This document shows, in pieces, positions 8,294 to 18,200 of a DNA stretch of 64,000 nt (position 1 is the stretch's first letter; each line of letters starts with the position of its first letter). The notes under the pieces are model-generated. The model did not search any database, had not been told where the DNA came from, and saw nothing but the letters and a program-made list of their open reading frames with translations. A program made the translations under genes and the position numbers. Source of the DNA: Halobacterium noricense (GTDB taxonomy: Archaea; Halobacteriota; Halobacteria; Halobacteriales; Halobacteriaceae); NCBI RefSeq assembly GCF_021233435.1, contig NZ_CP089469.1:248001-312000 (forward strand), written 5' to 3'.

Positions 8294-10027
8294 ATGAACC
8301 ACCAAGAGCTCTCCGTGCTCATGGCCGGCTTGCTCGCGACGAGCCTAGTCACGGGTGTCGTCGCCGCTGATCCGCCGCGACCGGGGACGGAGGGGAACGG
8401 GCTCACGGAAAACGAGTCGGCAACGCTGTGGTCACGTGATGCGGACAAATACATCACGCAAGAGGAGTACCGCCAGCGCTACGGCGAGGACCGCTCCGCT
8501 GTCCATCAAGTCGCGAACGGGACGGACATTACGTTCAAACGGCCGCCCGCGACAGCGGCGACGTGGACGCGGAACGACTTCGAGGACCTCGACGCCGGCG
8601 GCCCAGATACGTCCGTACATCCACCGCACGCAGACCTCGAGGACGGCGTCTTCATCGAGGATGCTCACGCGACGATCTTCGCCGTCCAGCCCTCTACTCG
8701 TGGACACCTCGAGTCCGGTGAAACCCCGCTCTATATCGCGCCGAATGGGACGATGCGCGGGTTCGTTGATTACCGCGTTCGCGTCCCCAACGGGAGTTCC
8801 TCCGGCAACACGACTATTTCGTGGTCGCTCACGGAGCACGAAATCGAAGAAATTCGGTTGAAGAAGGACAGTGAGACCATCGCCGAGCGTGACGAGGCCC
8901 ATACGCCTGCCCTCGACTACCAGATCGAGGACGACTGGAGTGCGAATCTCACGCTGGAAGCGGAGATTAGCGTCCGGCTGAAGAAGACCGTCAGAACCGA
9001 TCTGGGTGACCGGACGGACGTCGACGTCACGTATCGGACGGAAACACGGAACGTCTCCGATTCGATCGCCGTCGAGATCTACGACCTCTCGGCGTACCCC
9101 TACTACGCCGAGTATCCGAACGGCGACGCCGGTGTGGCCATCTTCCAGTCGCGGCCGTGGCAGGGGTACACGCTCACGGAGGATGGTGAGGCACGGGTCC
9201 GTGGCATCTGGCGGTTCTACACCGCTCGGAACACCAACTGGGACACGCTCGTCCGGTCGAATCGCACGGATAGCGCCACCGTCGAGTCGGACGCAATTCC
9301 GGTGTACGTCCACGCCTATCCCTCGCGGATCGGGCCGCGTGCCGAGCCGGTTCGAGACGGGCCGGAACTCATCGAGACCTGGGGGACTGACCGCCCGTCA
9401 CCAGTCGGCACCATTGGTGAGAACATCAATATCGACATCGTCAACCAGTCGTACACGACGACGTACGGCGTCGCCGTTCGAGCCGAGAACGTCGATCGAG
9501 AGGCGCTGCACGTTGGCGGAATCGTCCGGGGCGTGAATGCGTCAATCGTCGAGCCGGACGCCGGCTCCGAGCGGCAGCTCCGCCGCAGCAATCTGACTGT
9601 CGAAGTCATCCAGCAGAATCAGTCGCAAGCGACGCTCAGGGTCGAACTACGGGACAATCAAACTGGTGCGCCGATTGCGCTCGACGATAGCCGTCAGTAT
9701 CCAATTGGCGGCACCACCCGGAACGGGTACATCACGGTCGCGGATCAGCGCGTCGAAACCAACGCCTCGGGGGTGGCGATCGTGACCATCGACGAACCGG
9801 GCATCTACACGGCTCAGTACCATCCGGGCTCGTGGCTCGGTCACGACCCGGCGTACGTGAGTGATACCGCGACGGCCCGGTGGCACCCACTCGGGACGAT
9901 CGACGGTTGGTTTGCGCTGGTGTTCGAGGTCGGCTGGCAGCTCGTGCCCTTCTTCGTGATGTTCTACGCTGGCAAGCGCCTCCTGCGGATGCTCGGCCCA
10001 GAAGACATCTTCGGACAAAACCCATGA
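8294..10027 (+). CDS. Large exported protein with C-terminal membrane anchor
   Basis: 577 residues from the ATG at 8294, which precedes a signal-peptide-like segment (LMAGLLATSLVTGVVAA). The long ectodomain is beta-rich with many NxS/T sites. It ends in a carboxypeptidase- or Ig-like repeat (about 445-530, ETNASGVAIVTIDEPGIYTA) and a C-terminal helix (about 545-565). An earlier in-frame start at 8246 would overlap the preceding gene. Its operon position suggests a surface component of the transfer apparatus, possibly in mating-pair contact. No enzymatic motif is seen. Confidence 0.6.
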   Translation: MNHQELSVLMAGLLATSLVTGVVAADPPRPGTEGNGLTENESATLWSRDADKYITQEEYRQRYGEDRSAVHQVANGTDITFKRPPATAATWTRNDFEDLDAGGPDTSVHPPHADLEDGVFIEDAHATIFAVQPSTRGHLESGETPLYIAPNGTMRGFVDYRVRVPNGSSSGNTTISWSLTEHEIEEIRLKKDSETIAERDEAHTPALDYQIEDDWSANLTLEAEISVRLKKTVRTDLGDRTDVDVTYRTETRNVSDSIAVEIYDLSAYPYYAEYPNGDAGVAIFQSRPWQGYTLTEDGEARVRGIWRFYTARNTNWDTLVRSNRTDSATVESDAIPVYVHAYPSRIGPRAEPVRDGPELIETWGTDRPSPVGTIGENINIDIVNQSYTTTYGVAVRAENVDREALHVGGIVRGVNASIVEPDAGSERQLRRSNLTVEVIQQNQSQATLRVELRDNQTGAPIALDDSRQYPIGGTTRNGYITVADQRVETNASGVAIVTIDEPGIYTAQYHPGSWLGHDPAYVSDTATARWHPLGTIDGWFALVFEVGWQLVPFFVMFYAGKRLLRMLGPEDIFGQNP

Positions 10028-10854
10028 CTCAGGACAATCCCCACCTCAGTAGACGGACCGCCCTCCGAACAGTCGCCGGCGTCGCTCTCGCGAGCGTGGC
10101 CGGATGCCTCAACAACGGCGATTCCCCGGGTGGCGGGAACTCAACACCGTCTGATGAAGGAGGTGTCATCCAGGAAGTCACTATAGAGGGGACAGAACTC
10201 GTCGTTGAATACTCCTCAGAGGAGGAAGTCGACCAGATCAATCTCGTCCAGCCGAATGGGGAACTGTTCGGTCAGCGAGAAACCGCTGCTGGGTCACAGC
10301 AGGTCTCTTTCGAGATCCGGACTTCCTACGAGCCTGGAGAGTATACTGTCGTGGCCCTCAGCGGTGAAGAAACACTAGCTGAGACTTCCTCACTGATACA
10401 GCCGGAAATTGGAATTCAAGAGGTCGGTCTTTATCGGAATAACCCTGAGAAGCCGTGGGACGAAGTCTACGGAGACACCGAGACGGATCGGCTAAAGAAC
10501 GGGGAAGCGTACGTCACCGTCGAAAACACCGGAAGCGGACCAGAAGCGATTGTTGAGTTAATTTTCTCCGGCGATGTTCCAAACCCTGTCGAAGATCCCC
10601 GAGGTAGCGGGATGTATGAAACCGAGCAGGTGGTGATCTCGCCGGGAGAAACTACCGACCTGTTCAGTAGTTCGTTCCCGTTTGGTTCTGAATCTGAGGA
10701 GGGAATGGGATGCTCCCCGGACGGGAACAGCGGCCAGTTCACCGTCACAGTCCGAACCCAGGTTGGCGGCGACCAGGTATCGAAATCCTTCGATGTACAG
10801 TACTCCGGATCCACGGAGATGAGTGACTGCGAGGTTTCAATCACGGAGGCCTAA
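10024..10854 (+). CDS. Tat-type lipoprotein of the transfer operon
   Basis: 276 residues starting at an ATG that overlaps the previous stop (ATGA). The leader has SRRTALRTVAG followed by a lipobox ending VAGC, so it is lipid-anchored outside the cell. The body has beta-strand character with two CARDB/Ig-like modules: LVVEYSSEEEVDQINLV early, then a VTVENTGSGPEAIVELIF pattern. Possible accessory surface protein of the transfer apparatus. Confidence 0.65.
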   Translation: MTQDNPHLSRRTALRTVAGVALASVAGCLNNGDSPGGGNSTPSDEGGVIQEVTIEGTELVVEYSSEEEVDQINLVQPNGELFGQRETAAGSQQVSFEIRTSYEPGEYTVVALSGEETLAETSSLIQPEIGIQEVGLYRNNPEKPWDEVYGDTETDRLKNGEAYVTVENTGSGPEAIVELIFSGDVPNPVEDPRGSGMYETEQVVISPGETTDLFSSSFPFGSESEEGMGCSPDGNSGQFTVTVRTQVGGDQVSKSFDVQYSGSTEMSDCEVSITEA

Positions 10855-10856
10855 CG

Positions 10857-11918
10857 ATGGTGGACCTGATAGACGTCGTTCTCGAGGGCTTCAAAGGCGT
10901 CGTCGATTGGTTCATCGGTCTGTTCATGGACGGGCTTCGGTCGGGGTATCAGACGCTGACCGAAGAGATGTTTGGCACTCCGACTCCCCAGACTGACGGG
11001 ACGTTCATTTTCGGAGAACCAAGTAACGCCCCTTGGCCAGCAATTCAGGAAGGGCTCATCGGTGGCGAGATCATGTTGATTTCTCTGCTGCTACTCGTGA
11101 TGAGCGTTCAGGGACGACACACCATCCGCATCTTCAATATCGGGAGTGCGTACGAGGCTCGGAAGACCAAGAAGACTGCCTGGGTCGGTGCGTTCCTGAT
11201 CATTACGTGGTACTGGATCGGAGCGCTCGCACTCTACCTTGTCGACGGGTTCACAATAGCGCTGATGCCGGAGCTGTCCTCGCTGGCCTCTGCTATGCTG
11301 CAGTTCATAACGGGGTCGATTACCAATCCCGGTCTTGGTCTTCTCTTTGCTCTTATCGGAGGAATTTCGATGTGGGCACTGGAGGCGCTGTTCTACATAC
11401 GGCAGATTCTCCTCTACGTCTACCTGTACGGGATGCCCATAGCGTTCGCCGTTGCGTACGGCAATATCCCTGTCCTCTCTGATGTCGCGATGGGGTTCAG
11501 CAAACGGTTCGTCCCATTGGCCATCCTACCCCTGCCTGCGGCGATAGTCCTCAAAGGATACGACCTACTCTACTCTGGAGGGACGTTGACGCCGGGAACA
11601 GCGTTCCTCAAGTACCTCGTCGCGTCTTCACTTCCTCTCGTCGCGCTCTATGTCACGTGGAAGACGTTCAAATACGCGACCCCACTCACGGCGAAGGTTC
11701 TCGGTGGTGCGACGAAAGGAGCGGCCCTCATCGGCGGTGTCGCCGCTGGAGCCTACATCGGCGGCGCCGGCGTCGCGACGACCGCGGCCCGATGGGGACC
11801 GAAGGCCGCAGCGGGACACGCTGTGGCGCAGAAAGCTGCAGCCCGTGGCGCGAACAGCGACGAAGACGGCGGGACGCCGTCCTACCGGCGGACCGAGAAC
11901 GACCCTGGAGGTTACTAA
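10857..11918 (+). CDS. Polytopic membrane protein, VirB6/TrbL-like
   Basis: 353 residues with about six to seven membrane helices (roughly 60-80, 95-120, 125-150, 155-185, 195-230, 245-265). A Gly/Ala-rich C-terminal region (275-330, including GGVAAGAYIGGAG) follows, then a polar tail. A polytopic protein with a Gly/Ala-rich tail just before the VirB3- and VirB4-like genes is the position and shape of VirB6/TrbL channel proteins. No sequence motif proves this. Confidence 0.55.
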   Translation: MVDLIDVVLEGFKGVVDWFIGLFMDGLRSGYQTLTEEMFGTPTPQTDGTFIFGEPSNAPWPAIQEGLIGGEIMLISLLLLVMSVQGRHTIRIFNIGSAYEARKTKKTAWVGAFLIITWYWIGALALYLVDGFTIALMPELSSLASAMLQFITGSITNPGLGLLFALIGGISMWALEALFYIRQILLYVYLYGMPIAFAVAYGNIPVLSDVAMGFSKRFVPLAILPLPAAIVLKGYDLLYSGGTLTPGTAFLKYLVASSLPLVALYVTWKTFKYATPLTAKVLGGATKGAALIGGVAAGAYIGGAGVATTAARWGPKAAAGHAVAQKAAARGANSDEDGGTPSYRRTENDPGGY

Positions 11919-11924
11919 CAATCC

Positions 11925-13046
11925 ATGTCCATCGACGAAGACGCAGCCGCACGGCGCATCATGGACCAGTTCGGTGAGGAGAGTCGCATCCCCTACCTCA
12001 ACATCGAGGAAGGCGACGTCGGCGTCCTGATCGCCTTCCCGATCGTCGGCCTGTTCATCGCCGGCCTCACCGGCATCGAATCACTCGCCCTGCCGTTCGT
12101 CGCAGGTGGCTTCGGGTTCGGCGTCGCGATCGTCTACGTCTCGCCCGACCACCTCAACGCGTGGACGTGGACGAAAGACGTCTATCGCTACGTCAAGCGC
12201 CCCCATATCACGTTCAGCGCCCCGGAGGAGGCCGACAGTAGTACCAACGAGACAGAGCGCAACGAGGGCGGGCTCGCGAACTACACGCCGTTCAAGCCCG
12301 ACGAGCGGACGCAGGACCTCACGAACATCGAACGGGCGTGGCCGGGCGCTGGCGCGATCCAGCGCGCGGACGGCACGATGGAGGCGTTCATCGAGATCGA
12401 CCCCGGGAACATGGACTTCGCGATGTCCGACGACTGGGCACAGCTCCAGGACGCCGGCGAGGAGTTCGCCAACAAGGAACTGGACTCGAAGCTCAAACTC
12501 CACGCGACGACCCGCTCGTTCCCGGTCGAACAGATCACCGAGAACATCGAAGACCGCCTGAACGACGAGGACGTCAAAGAAAACCCGATCTTCCGGGAAC
12601 TCCTCGAAGAGTATCGAGAGACGCGGCCGAAAGAGATGCGCGAACGGGGCATCCAGCAGGTGCGGTACTACATCGGCGTCGAGGTCACCCCACTAGAGGT
12701 CTACGACCGCTTCCGCGATGAGGGGACGCCGGCCGAGAAGCTGACGCAGTTCCCCGTCATCGGGTTCCTGTTCAACACGTTCGTGACCCGCCGTGAGGAC
12801 CTCACCGACGTCGAGCGCCGCGCCCAGATGTTCGAGAAGCTCGACAGCCGGGTCAACGACGTGCGGTCGGAGTTCATCCAGCAGGCGTCGGGCTGGTCCG
12901 CTCGGCGGCTCAGCACGGTCGAACTCTTCGTGTTGAATATGGACTTCTGGAACGGCCGCGAACACGAGTACGACGACGCGGCGCGTGTCGTTCGCGAACA
13001 ACCGATTATCGGCCACTCGCGCCGGGAGGATGCCCACGATGCGTAA
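11925..13046 (+). CDS. VirB3/PrgI-like membrane protein with long soluble domain
   Basis: 373 residues. Two close membrane helices (about 30-50 and 52-72) form a hairpin followed by YVSPDHLNAWTWTKDVYRYV, reminiscent of PrgI/VirB3 proteins. The remaining 270 residues are soluble and resemble the N-terminal half of VirB4/CagE-like proteins (ending STVELFVLNMDFWNGREHEY). The next gene overlaps its end and supplies the VirB4 ATPase. It may therefore represent a membrane module plus part of VirB4 carried on a separate polypeptide, located at the inner face of the membrane. Confidence 0.6.
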   Translation: MSIDEDAAARRIMDQFGEESRIPYLNIEEGDVGVLIAFPIVGLFIAGLTGIESLALPFVAGGFGFGVAIVYVSPDHLNAWTWTKDVYRYVKRPHITFSAPEEADSSTNETERNEGGLANYTPFKPDERTQDLTNIERAWPGAGAIQRADGTMEAFIEIDPGNMDFAMSDDWAQLQDAGEEFANKELDSKLKLHATTRSFPVEQITENIEDRLNDEDVKENPIFRELLEEYRETRPKEMRERGIQQVRYYIGVEVTPLEVYDRFRDEGTPAEKLTQFPVIGFLFNTFVTRREDLTDVERRAQMFEKLDSRVNDVRSEFIQQASGWSARRLSTVELFVLNMDFWNGREHEYDDAARVVREQPIIGHSRREDAHDA

Positions 13047-15264
13047 CCTCGTCCTCCAGACGGGCAGCGGAGCCGTCGGCCAGCTCACGGAGTGGCTCAT
13101 GAACCCAACCTCAGGTGAAGGTGCGGCTCTCTACATTCTGCTCGCGGTACTGGTCGGGATCGGCGGGAAACTCCTCTGGGAGTGGTACGCTGATGACGAC
13201 GAGGAGGAGGTCGAGTTCTCAGACCTCCTGGATGAGGAGACCATCGAACAGGGCGCGGCCGAACGCCAGCTCCTCGACGACATCGCTGAGTCACACAAGA
13301 CGGTGACCGCGCCGGCGGCGATCGAGTGGGAGACGCGCGCGGCTCGGGTCGGCGAGCAGTGGACGACGACGCTGTACATCGCTGACTACCCGGACTACCC
13401 CAACGACGGCTACCTCTCCGAGCTCTTCGAGATGACGGACGTGCAGTTCGATTTGACGGCCCACATCACGCCGAAGAACCAGGAGCGGGCCCGGAACGAA
13501 CTCCAGGACATCGCTGACGACCTCCAGGTGGACGCTGACCTCGAACAGAGCGTGCGGAGTGCCTACCTACAGGAACGCGCCAACGAGGCCGCAGCGACGT
13601 ACAAGGCCGTCGAGAACGGCGCGAATGTCTTCGACCAGGGGATGTTCATCACGGTACGAGCCGACGAAAAGGATGCCCTCCGCGACGCCGTCCAGAAAGT
13701 CAAGAGCGCGCTCCGCGACGACCCGGCGAACCTCACGCCGAAGACGGCGATCTGTCGGCAGGATCTCGCCCTCCAATCCGCCGCGCCCATCGGTGACAAC
13801 GAGTTCGGGCGGACGTCGATTGCGCTCGGCGGCGCCGTCGGTGCGTTACTGTCTTCGCCGCACAACGCAACGATCCTCGAGGAAGGCGGCGTCGAGTTCG
13901 GCATCCACAAGGACAACCAGAGCCCGGTCGTCATCGACCCGTTCGCGCGGGACAACGGCTACGCGATGTTCACCGTCGGCGACACCGGGTCGGGGAAGTC
14001 GTTCAGTTCGAAGCAGAACTTCATCCGGTCGATCGAGCAGAGCAAGGACCGTATCGGCATCATCCTCGAGCCACTGAATAACTGGGCGGGGGTCGCCGAA
14101 GCCCTCGACGCCAAACGCATCACGGTCGGCGGGACGCTCGGCTTGAACCCCTTGGAGATTCGGGAGACGCCCGAGCACGTCCAGCGGGCGATGGGCGAGG
14201 ACGCGAGCCCGTTCAACGAGAAGCTCGACGACGCCATGAGCTTCCTCACCAACTTCTTCGCGCTACGGGGCATCTCACTCGGAGACCGCCGGACGACGCT
14301 CGAACTCGGGCTCAAGCGGGCGTACAAGCGCAACGGCATCACCGACGACATCTCGACGCACGGCAACCCGAGCCCGACGATTCAGGATATGATGGACGTC
14401 TTCGAGGATATGGTCGACGACCCCGAGGAGTTCGTCGTCCGGTCCGACGAGGAGGCGGGGAAGATCAAAGAGGACGCGACGTGGCTCCTTGACCAGCTCC
14501 GCCCCTTCGAGGACGACGGTCGGCACGGCAACCTCGGCCAAGAGTCCGACTTCGATATCCGCGACGAGAAGGTCATCTACCTCGACCTCGCCCAGCAGGA
14601 GGGCAGCGTCGACAGCAGCACGGCGCTGACGATGCAGCTACTCATCTCGCTGGTGTACGAGCGGGCGAAAGTCTCGGAGAAGGAGGTCGTGTTCTACATC
14701 GACGAGGCGCGCTACATCATGCAGGACGCCGCGAGCTTGGCGTTCCTTGAGACGGTGTTCCGCCACCACCGGCACCACGACCTCTCGATCCGGCTGGTCA
14801 CGCAGACTGTCGACGAGTTCTTCGAGCACGCCGAGTCCGAGGCCATTCTGGATCAGTGTGCGGTCAAGCAGTTCCACCGCCTCGACGGGATGGACGAGGA
14901 GTGGGCCGACGAGTTCGGGCTGAACTACGCGCAGATGCGGTTCGTCCAGGACGCCGTGCCGGGCAACGAGGACGCCGGCTTCTCCGAGGCCCTCGTGGGC
15001 GTCGACGGCGAGTGGCGCGGCATTCAGGTCAAAGCGATGCCCAAGGAGAAGCAGGTCATCGACTTCGACCCGACCTCACAGGTCCGGTCCTCACTGCCCG
15101 GCGCCGGCGACGACGCCGTCGATACCGAGATGGAGGAGTTCCAGGAAGAGCTCGAGCATCGAGCAACGAACGGAACGAACGAAACGAGCGAACTGAACGA
15201 GGAATCAGACGCCGTCGAAGCTGAGCCAGACGGCGGGTCAACGGAGGGGACCAACGATGGCTGA
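13039..15264 (+). CDS. VirB4-family conjugation ATPase
   Basis: 741 residues from the ATG at 13039, which overlaps the previous stop. One N-terminal membrane helix (about 30-50) is followed by a VirB4/TraC-type domain and a RecA-like ATPase. Walker A is GDTGSGKS near 314, and Walker B VVFYIDEA sits near 550-557 with a following arginine-rich helix. VirB4 proteins energise assembly of type IV secretion systems and pilus dynamics. The C terminus is acidic and Thr/Asn-rich, without motifs. It overlaps the VirD4-like gene by 8 bp, so translation is coupled. Confidence 0.85.
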   Translation: MRNLVLQTGSGAVGQLTEWLMNPTSGEGAALYILLAVLVGIGGKLLWEWYADDDEEEVEFSDLLDEETIEQGAAERQLLDDIAESHKTVTAPAAIEWETRAARVGEQWTTTLYIADYPDYPNDGYLSELFEMTDVQFDLTAHITPKNQERARNELQDIADDLQVDADLEQSVRSAYLQERANEAAATYKAVENGANVFDQGMFITVRADEKDALRDAVQKVKSALRDDPANLTPKTAICRQDLALQSAAPIGDNEFGRTSIALGGAVGALLSSPHNATILEEGGVEFGIHKDNQSPVVIDPFARDNGYAMFTVGDTGSGKSFSSKQNFIRSIEQSKDRIGIILEPLNNWAGVAEALDAKRITVGGTLGLNPLEIRETPEHVQRAMGEDASPFNEKLDDAMSFLTNFFALRGISLGDRRTTLELGLKRAYKRNGITDDISTHGNPSPTIQDMMDVFEDMVDDPEEFVVRSDEEAGKIKEDATWLLDQLRPFEDDGRHGNLGQESDFDIRDEKVIYLDLAQQEGSVDSSTALTMQLLISLVYERAKVSEKEVVFYIDEARYIMQDAASLAFLETVFRHHRHHDLSIRLVTQTVDEFFEHAESEAILDQCAVKQFHRLDGMDEEWADEFGLNYAQMRFVQDAVPGNEDAGFSEALVGVDGEWRGIQVKAMPKEKQVIDFDPTSQVRSSLPGAGDDAVDTEMEEFQEELEHRATNGTNETSELNEESDAVEAEPDGGSTEGTNDG

Positions 15265-18200
15265 GTACCTGCGCATCACGCCGACATCCGAGCGGCTTGA
15301 CCCGGAGAGTATCTCCCGCGTCCTCGACAGCCTCCACAAACTGACCACGCCCGGCTCGTCGGGCCTCGGGGCGAAGCTGAACCCACTCCACAGTGAGACA
15401 CCACCCCGATTCGAGTTCCTCGCGATCAGTGATGGCCCGGACGACCCGGTAGAGTTCTACTACGGGGCCGATGCCCACCTCGATACGCTTGAGAAGCGCC
15501 TCCGATCCATCTATCCAGCCACGTTCGACATCGAACGCGTCGACGTCGACGTCGCCGCTCGGCTCATTCAGCCAGTCGAGCTCACACCGCAGGAATTCGT
15601 CGACCACTACGAAGCCGGGCGGCTGCAGTACGAGTTTGGCCCGGCAGAACAGTACGAGATCGTCGACGAGGAATCAGGGGACTCCGAGCCAGCCGAAGCG
15701 GATCCCGTTGTCGACGGCGGTACGGCAACCACGAGCGTCCCCGATCATCACGTGACTGTCGGAGACGCAGCCCTCGAACTAGCGCCGCCAGATGCACTTC
15801 CAGACGACGAGGAAGAGCGACGGGCCATCGAGAAGCCGACGATGACACCGGCGGGAACGATTCTGGCTCGCCCGGCACAAGACGCTGTCTCGCCACTCGG
15901 TGTCCGGTGGTGTGGCACCGCGTCGCGGAAGCAGGACTGGATGACCTCGCTGACGCCGTTCACGGCAGAGGAAACGAACGGCGATCTCTCGTCCGTCGAC
16001 GAACCGGGCGCGGCGCTGGCGTCGTTGATCGACCACCTGATGGAGGCGACAGCGCCGACCGCGTTCCAGGTCGTCTTCCAACGGCGCGCCAGCTGGCAGT
16101 CCGATGCGGAGGTGCGGAAAGAGGACCTCGTCGACGGCAGGGATACGTTCTTCCAGGAGGTCGTCGGGTCGTTGCTCGAGGTCGAGGAGCAACGGAGCGA
16201 CCAGGACGACCGGCAGCTCAGCGAGGCCGTCGAGAAGCGCATCGAGTACATCGACGCGAAGAACGCCAAACGGTCGTTCACGGTCAACATCCGGGCCGTC
16301 GGCGTCCCCACCGACGACACTCGCGACGACCTCGATGGCCGGATGGACTCGCTCCTCCCGGTGTTCGACCCGCTGGATGGACCGTTCTACGAGGTCGAGG
16401 GACAACGCCTCCGGGACAGCGGGTTCCGTGAGAAAACGAAGGAGAAGAAGGCACGGGCGGCTCTCCAGCGCCTCCTCAATCGCGAGTTGACGACGGGCCG
16501 GGGGAAGACCCGCTCCGAGCTGGTTCTCTGTGGGACGGAGCTCGCGAACTTCGTCCTCGTCCCCTCCTCCGAACAGTTGACCGTCGAAGGGACGCGGGGG
16601 ACCAGAGCCGAACAGCAGAGTCGGAACCCGCTCCCGTGGCCAAATCCGGATCTGATCCAGCAGTTCCAGGACGGGATGGCCATCGGCTACGCGCTCGACG
16701 AAAACGGCGAGCCACGACCCAACCCGATCCGGATCCCGCCGGACCTGTTGCCAACGCATTACGGGCGGTTCGCGTCGACTGGTGGCGGGAAATCAAAGGC
16801 CATCATCAACGACGCGCTCTCGCTTCGCGAGACGACGGGTGGCCCCGTCGTCCTCGTCGACCCGAAGGGCGACGGAATGTGTGAGAACTACCTGCGCTGC
16901 CACTACGAACGGTTCGGTGGTCTCGACGACGTCTACCACTTCCGCGTCCCGGAGACCATCCCCGCGTTCTCGTTCTTCGACATCCGCCCCGCGCTCGAAG
17001 CGGGCCGCAACCGTGAGGACGCGATTCAAGACAAGGTCGACCACTTCCACGACATCCTTCGGATGATTATGGGTCGCGAGCAGTACGGCCAGGCGTTCGT
17101 CGCGAACGAGATTCTCAGCTACCTGATCAAGGCACTGTTCGACGAGGAGTACGGGAACGACGTGTTCGGGCTGGACGACCTCTTCGCCGCCGCCCTCCGG
17201 ATGCAGCGCGATCAGACGATTCCCCCGGTCTCAGCGGACAATCAGAACATCGAGGAATCGCTGACGCGCCACTTCGCGAAGGACAACCACCAGTTCCAGG
17301 TGTCGATGGACGCCGTCGGAAACCGCCTCGACAAGCTCAAAGAGGACGCGCATCTCCGCCGGATCTTCAGCCACGTCCCCGAGCAGAACGACGCCGGCGA
17401 GTACGTCGACAACCGATTCGACTTCCGCGAGTTCCTCGATGAAGACGCCACCATCATCTTCGACCTCGGCGACCTGCGGCCGGAGGCCCAACGAGCGATC
17501 ACACTGCTGCTGTTGAGCAACCTCTGGGACGCCGTGCAGGTGCGCCGACGCGACGGCCAGACCGACTACGAGAAGCTCACGAATCTCATCATCGAGGAAG
17601 CGGCGCCGGTCGCGTCGACGAAGCTCGTCTCCGAGCAGCTACTGCCGCAGGGCCGGTCGTTCGGCCTGAGTATGGGGCTCGTGATGCAGTTCCCTGAACA
17701 GGTGCGGAACCGGAACGAGCGAGCCTATGACGAGGTGCTGAACAACATCAAGACGAAGCTCATCGGCAACATCTCGATCGAACGCGACCTCGCAGAGTCG
17801 CTTGCCCACGAGGACCTCTCTCCAACCGAACTCCGCAACCGAATCAACACGCTCCCAAGTGGCGAGTGGATTGCACAACTCCCGAGCCCGTCGTTCGGGG
17901 AGACTGGTCCGCCGCCGTTTTCACTGAAACCGCTCCCGATTGCGCCGGGGCATCCAGAAAGCGACCAGCCGCTCACAGAACCCCAGGAAGCCCATTTCGA
18001 GTCCGTGTCCCGGCCACGGATGGTCGAGCGGACACAGGCCCAGTACGGGCTAACAGAGCCGACTGAGTCGAACACTGCTCCGGAAGAGTCTAGCTGGGGG
18101 AGTTCGGGTGCCGAAACGACAGGCTCGGCTGCCGACGCCGACTCAGGAACGGACCCGACGCAATCCGCGTTCATCAGCGAATCGACGACCGAGGACGCGT

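Noticed and set aside
15779-16759. Minus-strand frame of 326 codons inside the VirD4-like gene
   Set aside because: It is complementary to a long conserved coding frame and has no motif or promoter.
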